DNA from: Podaxis mareebaensis
Lineage: Eukaryota > Basidiomycota > Agaricomycetes > Agaricales > Agaricaceae
Length of the DNA stretch: 55,073 bases
Direction: 5' to 3'
Assembly (NCBI GenBank): GCA_018524725.1
Contig: JAEUWP010000324.1
Location: forward strand, 1-55,073
The notes beneath the pieces were generated by a model. It was not told where the DNA came from. It saw only the letters and a program-made list of their open reading frames with translations, and did no database searches. A program made the position numbers and the translations under genes. This document shows positions 48,065 through 55,073 of this stretch, piece by piece (the stretch's first letter is position 1; every line of letters starts with the position of its first letter).

Positions 48065-49006
48065 ATGTTGGATCGAGGACCATCTGCTCGTGTTTCGTGT
48101 GCGTTTACTCATGACGATGCCACCATGATATTGCTGACTTTTACCCACAAGGCTGAAACAAAGCTGTTTTGTTTCAACGTCAACCACCTTAGCCACCATT
48201 CTGACAAGTTTCGAGAACTGGTGGATGCCTGTCCTCCCAGCAGACCCAAAGGCACCATTGAGGACCCCATTTTCCTGGAGGGAGTAAGCACCGGTGAACT
48301 GGCATCCTTTGTTCGTTGGTTCTTCAATACATGAGTGATACACTGCTGGAACAAAATCCCTGCTGATTGTAATCCAAATAGTGATCGTGATGTAATCGAG
48401 ACACATGGGGTTGACGAAGACTTGCTTGCCAGTGTGTTGGCTGTCTCGCATTATTGGAATGTCCAAAAGGGAGAGGAGTTCGTGTGAGCAGGGTTCAATA
48501 ACATCCTTCCTTCTTTGCACCCAAGTCGGCAGTTGGAGTTGGTGAGGAAACTCAAAGTTAAGGAGTGGGTTGGTCTGGCAGTGAAGGCGCTGATCTTTTC
48601 CCCCATATATCTGCTAAAGCTAGAAGATATTGAATGGATTTCGGGAAAGGCATTCATCGTGATTGCGAAAGCCTGAGATGCATTAATTTGTGAGAGGTCT
48701 TCACGCGCATTTTGCCCTCCCCAGGTTTCTGACATCCCAGCCTGCAATCACCACATTTTCTGTGCAACCCACTGGGTGAATGGTTGGTGGGAGGGGGTAG
48801 CCAAACAATTGCTTGACCTTTCTAGATCAGTGGCTGTGGGAGGAGAAATGGACTGCATAAAGTCCGCAGTGTTCTCAGGTGTCACCCCAGCATGTAAAGA
48901 AGCTCTAGTTGAGTTGATGGAGAGACAGAAATACTTTGGAAAGGGAGAGAAGATTATTAAAGCAGCAGTGGATGGAGTTAACAAACTGTATAATCTAGAT
49001 AACTAG
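48065..49006 (+). pseudogene. Fungal BTB/POZ-domain protein, inactivated
   Basis: A single frame of 314 codons is broken by three TGA codons (48332, 48485, 48674) and ends normally at TAG. LFCFNVNHLSHHSDKFRELVD, then PIFLEGVSTGELASFVRWFFN, fits the BTB fold of Agaricomycete BTB proteins. The rest fits their C-terminal helical region (SRQLELVRKLKVKEWVGLAVKAL, LEDIEWISGKAFIVIAKA). BTB proteins mediate dimerisation and often recruit Cul3 ligases. An upstream Pro/Gln-rich frame from 47982 (MEPLPQTQPPVYSSQP) is out of frame by one, so the true start may lie there with an indel between. It diverges from the transposase across a gap of about 125-200 bp. Confidence 0.7.
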
Positions 49007-49807
49007 ACAAGGTACAGATTACACAGCGAGTAGATATGGTAGATGGGACTCTATTCATTTACATGCAAAAGGGGAGGCCGGAGGGAGCTCATTTGGAGGT
49101 GATGCAGTCAGTGTGAAGATCCATGATCCGGAACGGACATCGAACACTGGTGCAGGCCAGAATGCAAATAGTGGAGTGAAAACCATCACACCAGCAGCGT
49201 ACAGCTGCTCCAGGGATGATGCATTGAAAGTGAGCCAGCAGATGTGGTCGCCAAAGAACATCAAGGCATTATTGAAGGCAAGGACATTGGAGCATTATTG
49301 AAGGCAAGGTAGGAGGGAATGGTGGAGCTCTGGAACTATCCAGTAGCTACGAAGTTGGTCCGTCTTGGGACTGCCCAATGACGGTGTGTCATTCCCTGAG
49401 TTCATCGATTTGAAGAAGAGGAGGAGGAATACGTGGGGGGAAGGGGAGGTGGTGGTGAGAAAAAACCCTTGATCGTAACGGCCAAACAACGTTGGATTAT
49501 CGTTGATTGCCGAAAGCAGCTCGGCAATATCCCTTGATGGACTGATCCATCAATCCAGACCACCAGCACGAGCTCTTTTTAAGTAGACTCAACCACTCAC
49601 CTCTCAAGAACACCACGGCTAAGTTCACGCCTACTCAAATGTAAGCACTCGTCATTTTCCAAACATATGACACTGACTTTCCTTCATAGAGCCAGATTAC
49701 CACCGCTTCCGTTGCTTTCTACTGGGTAGTCCCAGAGAAAAACATCATCCGAGGGTACTGGGTAGTCCCTGATCCTCTCCTTCCACCATCCTAGTTTGTG
49801 AATCAGG
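49007..49807. other. Non-coding spacer inside the transposon
   Basis: Lies between the BTB remnant and the 917-codon gene. A GTAAGC...CATAG intron-like segment at about 49640-49690 may be a 5' UTR intron of the next gene. A short direct repeat (GGACATTGGAGCATTATTGAAGGCAAG-like) occurs near 49262-49308. Confidence 0.45.
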
Positions 49808-52674
49808 ATGTCTCCGATGAAAGGCTGCTGCTGGTTTATCAACGGCGATATGTACTATTCACCCAACTGTGATAGGCCACCTATAATGCCACCTCGAGAT
49901 GAGGAAGCTGTGAGGTTTATGCTGGGTGTTTCAAGGGCCGAAAACTTTGAAAAGCCGCGTTGGTGGAAGAAAGAGACGGAATGGCTGGGCTTCATCCTGA
50001 CTCACCCCATTCCTTACAGCAGCATTTGGTTTGAGGCTTTGGCCAGCCTGCCCAGGTGGATTCACCACGCGGAGGATGGAGGCTATGTACTACCAGGATC
50101 GATAGGTACTCAGTGGTTGGCAATTGACAAATTGATATATGAAGTTACGGACATCCTCAGAAAGAGAAATAAACTGGAGTATATATGCCCATTCCTTCCT
50201 CATCGATGGAAGTACTGGGCAAGTCACCCGACGCAAGAAATTGCCATGGACTATATAGAGGCCGGGAGAGATTGGTTTGCTGTCTGGATTGGGTTGTTAT
50301 TTTGGATGATGAGGAAGGTACCAGAAGACAAGGAGTTTGTTGAAGGGCTGTTGCCTCCAAATTGGTTCAAGCAAATCGTGCAGGAGAAGAACGATCAGGC
50401 GACTCTTGATAGCATCTGAATTGCCCCTCTGCTTCAGAGGTTCTGGAACATTGACCGCGTGGGCCTCTGGCTTCACCACCCAAATGATGAGCCGTTCCAA
50501 CCACATGCTCTGTGGTTCATTGAGCAGGGTGTGCCAGTGTGGTATCATTGGGGTGACCAGGAGAGGGCAAGTAGTCAACACAGTGACTTTTATTTAGTCG
50601 GTCCGACAAACGAAGAGTACCAGGTTGCAACCACATGGGTTGGTCCTTCGCTTACCTACTCCAAATCCGTGACTGCTGCCCCTATGAATCGGCCTGTGGG
50701 TATCACCAACCGTGGTGAAAGCCCAATTGATGATTCATTCTCTCCAACAAGCCTGACTACGAACTGGCTAGCTCCTTTGAGTCCGACCATGAGTCCTTTC
50801 ACTCCCCAAAGCCCTCTGCCCAGTGTAGACCCAGTGAATGATGCAAATGCTCCTCAGACCGCTCCATCATCAGGAAATCGGGTTACTGTATTTACGCTAC
50901 TGACTAAGTCTGGGCATTCTGTTTGGGAGCCTTTCTTCGAAAAGCAGAAGCGAGCACACAAGTGTAGATGTGCATGGGAGACACCAGTTGAACGGCAAAG
51001 AAGAGAGGAAAGGAAGAGGAATCCGCCTTCAGTGAGCGCCCCTGTCTACGTATGGGAATGGACTATTGGTGGCGAGTTCGTGCGATGGGTGGTGCTCAAA
51101 GATGAAAGGCTAGACACTCTGAATGAGTACAGCAGACATCAGAGATGCTACGATCCCTACTACAATGAGTGGGATTGTTGCTTCGAATTTGGTCCAGACA
51201 ATGACAACTCTGACTCTGAGATCGAATATGTTGAGTTATCGGAGCCAGCTACCCAGACTGCAGAAAAGGTGGATACTGAGCCGCAGCCATGTCCTGAAGT
51301 CGAGACTGACGTCCCACTGCCACAGGAAATTGGAACAGAATTGAATGCAGGTGAGTACACAAACATCAGGCCCCCTCAAACGGTAGCCAAACTTACCGCA
51401 ATTTAAGCAGAAGTGGAACCGCACCCCAATACTGCGACCAGTCAGGTTATGCTCCCATTTGCCCCTGCTCAACAGTGCGAAGACTCTAATGGGGAACAAG
51501 TGCAATTTGAAGTGCTGCAGATACTTTCGCAGCACTTTGGTTTCGTCCCCCCTGTTCCATTACCATTGTCCTTCACTAAACCCACCTCCGAGTTGGACTT
51601 CAAATCCTTGCTTTCGGCCCTCGGAACACATGGTATCAAATCGTCAAACACATTCTTCAAGACACCCATCAGCCAGCAGTGCGCGTTCTTCCTCAGGTCA
51701 TTCATGGGAAGGTCAGACAAGAAGCCTGAGTCGGACTTGTGGGACCTCTCCCTGGACAACAGACGCACACTGTGTTATTCCATGCGTCTCAGTTCAATCA
51801 GGATCATCAAGAATGAGGCAGAAAAACTCTATATGTTCGACTTTGAGAACCTAAGCACTGTTCTGTGGAGGTTGGCAGTCCCATCTGCGGTGACTGCATT
51901 GTATGTTTGTTGTCTTCCCGAAGGAATGTCTGAGGAGGAATTGGCTTGGGACCTTGTGCAGAATGGCATTCGTTTCCACACTGTTCAACGTCATGACACT
52001 CTCCACGTAGTGCCACCAGAGAAGCCTGCTGCGACAATGGTCCCCATGAGGCTCTCTGGTCACATTTTCGACAAGAAGGACTATGAATTTTATGAGAGAC
52101 AATGTCAGTCAATCCTTTCCCTTTGACATTCTCGTGCCGCTCTGTTGAGAGGAGGATATGCATGGCACATTGCTTCCCAATATCTCAGTCTTGCGGAGGG
52201 CGTCCGAGGTCCCTGGGGAATTCATGACAACGCAAACGAAATCTTTACAGTGCAGGATAACAACAGAATTGAGTACATTGATGATAATTTGACAAACGAG
52301 GAGCTGGAGGTACTGTGTGGAGTATACAGAACATTCACAGGTAAGTGATACAAGATATACAAAGAGTGATATCCTAACATGTATATTGGGCAGGCATGGG
52401 CAAGGAGATTGCCATAATGTCATGGTATCCACTGATATGGACATTTGAAGGCAGTGGTGAAGACTTCGGCCAATGGACACCCCGCAATGAATATGAGTGG
52501 AAAAGGCGCAATGACATGATCTTGAACAAAAGCTCTGATGCCAAGCTCTGCTCTCCTGTGAATGCGATGAAGTGGCATGACAGGGTTCGCAGTTTCAAAG
52601 ACAGCAGGAAGGTGATGAAAACACTGGAAGATTTGTCAAGGAAGTTCTTGGAGGATGACATTGGCTGTCCTTGA
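49808..52674 (+). pseudogene. 917-codon transposon-borne gene of unknown function, two in-frame TGAs
   Basis: Three exons (49808-51350, 51411-52340, 52394-52674) keep one frame over 917 codons, with GTGAGT/GCAG and GTAAGT/GCAG introns. Only two TGA codons interrupt it (50417-50419 and 52124-52126). The protein starts MSPMKGCCWFINGDMYYSP and has a conserved-looking domain (HRWKYWASHPTQEIAMDYIE, RDWFAVWIGLLFWM), a Ser/Pro-rich linker, a charged segment and a C-terminal globular part (HSRAALLRGGYAWHIASQYL, then GVRGPWGIHDNANE). I recall similar uncharacterised proteins repeated in Agaricomycete genomes but know no function. No enzyme motif is evident. It may be cargo or an accessory gene of the element. 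Confidence 0.65.
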
Positions 52675-52949
52675 CAAAATATTGAATGTTGAACTGGTGT
52701 GGACCCTCTCGTTCGCCTTCTGAATGTGTTTGCTACCTGTTGTTTACACATATAATTGCAGCTTTTCCAACACTCAACAACTTCCACAATCGTGTTGGGA
52801 CGTCCTTGAAGCACGCTGGTCATGTAGGATATGTTTGCTGTTAATACTTACAAATGAATCTTGAACACACGTCTATGATGTTTTTTTTTCGCCTTTAAAT
52901 ATGATATGGAGTTGACGTACTCTTCCCAGGTCTTGCCATGACGACCGGT

Positions 52950-53200
52950 TTTGGTTCCTTGGGCGGCTGCGATGACAGAAGGTTAGAATATCTCGGAAGC
53001 ACATCATAGATTCAGTAATCAAAGTATTCGAACTATACGGCTCATCGTCATTGATCTTAGAGGTTGAATATTTCGAAGAGCTTGGAACCGGGCTTGGACC
53101 AACTCTCGAGTTCCATCCATTGGTATCCAAGGAGTTTGTGCAAGGACTTGAAGATTTGGCGAGATGCGGATACAGCTGTAACTGGCATAAACCTCAACCC
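52950..53200 (+). pseudogene. Fragment of a UFD4/TRIP12-type HECT ubiquitin ligase
   Basis: The frame from 52976 reads QKVRISRKHIIDSVIKVFEL, then LEVEYFEELGTGLGPTLEF and LVSKEF, the N-lobe hallmark of the HECT domain in UFD4/TRIP12-type E3 ligases. A TGA directly precedes it (52973). Downstream, a one-frame shift leads to LKIWRDADTAVTG, which continues the same family pattern. The C-lobe with the catalytic cysteine was not found, so only a piece of the gene is present. A complete ligase is around 1,500-2,000 residues, so this is a captured or decayed fragment. Confidence 0.72.
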
Positions 53201-54443
53201 GATCCTCGCCTCATTTATGGTGCTCGTATTTGCCATCACCAATCAAACCGTTTATGGTTAACTACATACCTAATTAGGATGGCTATGACAATACCTCGAG
53301 CTATCGGATCGCCGTACGATCAGCAGGTGTAGGTCATAGGTAATCGAGACATCGGACCGTCGCACAAACAGCAGGAGATAGGTCATAGCTATAAACATAA
53401 CAACATACCTGCATGAAGGGGTACGTTGACCCGGACAATGCCTTTCGACGGAAAACGTTTTCGGATCCCTATAGGATGACATGGGATGGATCTACTACCT
53501 CTGTTCAAGTCATCTGGCTACACCATGTAATGAGGAATGGGTGGGAGATACCCGTCAATGCAGGCATCCGATTAAAACTCATAAGTGTATTGATTTTCGG
53601 CGCCTTGCTGGGACGTGGAGGGGGCTTATTACACCTAGCTAGGTGACCCATTGTGGTGGTATACGTAGGTGGTTGCATTGTCTGGTGAGTGTTGCACGTA
53701 CCTATTTGGCTTTCGATGTGATCAATAAATGTCTGGATCAGGTCCTTGCTGCCTCACTTGTCCTTGACCGCTCACTGGACTGTAACAACTATGTTTCCAT
53801 TGAAATTCCTCAAAAATCAGACTCATATCGTGTTGTATCTGGATGGAATCATGAGGAAGGAAGTGACGATCGACCAAGACAGGTGTATCTGCAAAGCCCT
53901 ATGCGACATTTGGTGCCAACTTGTCAGGGACTTGGGAGCTCAGGGAGTCGAGGGGCCTGTTGCCAGAGTAGTAGTGCAGGTACCCTTTTACTCATCCATA
54001 ACGTCGTCACTAACGGTATTGCATATAGAAATCTGGATCACTCTTCAATGTCTGATCGTCAACGGCACTCCACCATCAGAATCTTTGACCAGTTCAACAT
54101 GAACATCGCAACCGTACACACGCCGATGCCTCCTCATCGCAAGAATGTCCCATTCTATGGCCGTCATCGCTCTCGTGATGGAAAGAATTTCAGGCAGGAA
54201 TACAAACGATACGCGAAAGTGCAGGTTAAAGCTAAATGATTGGGTGGATTTCTTGGGTACATAGAAGAGAAAAGCAATGAATGTTTTCTTGTGCGGTTTT
54301 CAATAATTTTTTTGCATGCGGAACAAACAGTTTATGTTTTCAATGACATATATTTGTGTGGGGATATGTGAGCCTGCATGCCGGATTCAATTATTCCGCG
54401 CACGCAAAAAATCCACTACCTCTGACAGTCCCGCAAGACAGGG
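53201..54443. other. Right part of the transposon, unidentified remains
   Basis: Open stretches at 53413-53646 (DPYRMTWDGSTTSVQVIWLHH) and 53643-54239 in two frames (for example VTIDQDRCICKALCDIW) look protein-like but have no recognised family and no consistent exon chain. They may be further decayed parts of the captured ligase or other cargo. Confidence 0.35.
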
Positions 54444-54600
54444 CCTATTCTGTGCGCGGTAAGAAATGACTTACTCTGCGTGCAACAGATACCTATTCTG
54501 TGCGCAGTAAGAAATGACTTACTCCGTGCGCAACAGATACCTAGTCTGCGCGTGGTAAGAAATGACTTATTCCGCGCGTGCAAAAAAAAAGACTTGTTCC
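54444..54600 (+). repeat. Right subterminal repeats, 48 bp unit, nearly three copies
   Basis: Units begin at 54444, 54492 and 54540 and contain CCTATTCTGTGCGCGG and AAGAAATGACTTACTC. Related GCGCACGCAAAA-type words also occur at about 54400-54412 and 54597-54612. The unit differs from that of the left end, but both arrays share a TGCGYGCGC core next to A/T-rich words. Confidence 0.8.
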
Positions 54601-54661
54601 GCGCACGCAAAAAGCAACAATACGATCTTTTATACTATATACACTAGTTACGGAGTGGCTA

Positions 54662-54727
54662 ATTCGCGCGCGCAGCTACATTTTGTGCGCGGGGGTCTTT
54701 TATTTTTGTACACGTTGGTGCACCATA
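54662..54727 (-). repeat. Right terminal inverted repeat of the 11.4 kb element
   Basis: Read on the minus strand it begins TATGGTGCACCAACGTGTAC and continues to ATGTAGCTGCGCGCG, matching the left end with a few substitutions and a two-base length difference. Confidence 0.88.
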
Positions 54728-55002
54728 AGGGACTGACACCTCACTCGCCCTCTTCACAACCCCCGCCAATCCTTTGACTTCCTTCCTGACCTCAGTGGGA
54801 TCAAATGAGCAAAAACGGCAACACGGCTAGTGACAGGAGTGATGGACTTGTTGGATTGGAGGGTATCCTTAGACTTAGCAAAGTTGGATCGAGAGGTAGG
54901 ATCCAGGCATCGTGAATAACGCAAGGGGGGTGGATTGAAGGAGAGATGGTATCCCGGAAGGTGAGGATGAGGAACGCACGACAAGATGAGACGCACTTCA
55001 CA
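54728..55002 (-). pseudogene. 5' side of the reading frame interrupted by the transposon
   Basis: On the minus strand FDPTEVRKEVKGLAGVVK, then RASEVSVP, runs to the transposon junction. With one AGGGAC copy removed, the frame continues as GALLRNVKGRETLEQWQG on the left side of the element. A further frame upstream (DPTSRSNFAKSKDTLQSNK) may be the preceding coding part in another frame. The family was not recognised. Confidence 0.4.
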
Positions 55003-55073
55003 CAGGTTCGTTCAGAGGAGGCTGGCCTTGATCGTCGTAGGGTCTCTCAACGGAACATAAAAATAGAATCACT

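Larger units (their letters stand above)
43298..54727. mobile_element. 11.4 kb DNA transposon with integrase-type (DDE) transposase and cargo genes
   Basis: Both ends carry inverted repeats beginning TATGGTGCACCAACG, flanked by the exact 6 bp direct repeat AGGGAC (43292-43297 and 54728-54733). GC-rich subterminal repeats lie inside both ends. The coding content is a dead integrase-core transposase, an intact 518-residue gene, a broken BTB gene, a broken 917-codon gene and a HECT ligase fragment. Integrase-core transposase, subterminal repeats and a 6 bp duplication together recall the IS3EU superfamily as I remember it; this assignment is inference. The element is unusually large. Confidence 0.82.

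Noticed and set aside
51351..51410. TAA at about 51404 as a third disabling stop in the 917-codon gene
   Set aside because: It lies inside a good GTGAGT...AAGCAG intron that keeps the frame.
43376..54657. Any part of this region as a retrotransposon
   Set aside because: No reverse transcriptase, RNase H or protease motifs, long terminal repeats or polyA tail were seen. The integrase core here has the DNA-transposon context.
43292..54735. An 8 bp target duplication (CAGGGACT/AAGGGACT) for the large element, implying a hAT or KDZ transposon
   Set aside because: Moving the boundary by one base gives a perfect 6 bp duplication and a longer perfect terminal match, and the encoded transposase is an integrase-core type, not hAT or KDZ.

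Overview
The window looks like nuclear DNA of a mushroom-forming basidiomycete (Agaricomycetes). Genes are split by many short GT-AG introns of about 45-65 nt. The gene families are typical of that group: a DUF6534-type membrane protein, a short NACHT NTPase, fungal BTB and F-box proteins, and a Zn2Cys6 regulator. The mobile DNA is also fungal in character. No rRNA, tRNA or CRISPR was recognised.

Layout. Positions 1-22 kb are an accessory region. It holds three paralogous group-A FAD monooxygenases (salicylate-hydroxylase type), all on the minus strand: one cut by the left edge, one at 2.4-4.3 kb, one at 14.6-16.5 kb. The first two belong to a recent tandem duplication of about 3.7 kb period. 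Between them and the third lie an unidentified 250-residue gene, a DUF6534-type gene, and two 0.95-1.07 kb inverted-repeat transposons in opposite orientation that form one long imperfect palindrome. One of these carries a nested 108 bp miniature element. A NACHT gene follows at 19.4-21.7 kb.

Positions 22.9-42.3 kb are an ordinary, apparently intact block, all on the plus strand: a secreted alpha/beta-hydrolase, a P4-ATPase lipid flippase (Dnf1/2 type), a Zn2Cys6 transcription factor, an F-box protein, an ABHD12-like membrane hydrolase and a 438-residue low-complexity protein. Exon chains were solved by eye for all six and keep an open frame throughout.

Positions 43,298-54,727 are one 11.4 kb DNA transposon. 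It has terminal inverted repeats of about 62 bp, an exact 6 bp target duplication (AGGGAC) and arrays of GC-rich subterminal repeats. Inside are a dead DDE integrase-type transposase, an intact 518-residue gene of unknown function, a broken BTB gene, a broken 917-codon gene of unknown function and a fragment of a UFD4/TRIP12-type HECT ubiquitin ligase. Every internal stop I found in the broken genes is TGA. At several sites family patterns recalled from memory expect arginine, so CGA-to-TGA change is the likely cause. This points to CpG deamination rather than classical CpA-directed RIP. The element sits inside another reading frame whose two halves lie on either side of it.

All family calls are by eye and from memory of family motifs; no database search was run.
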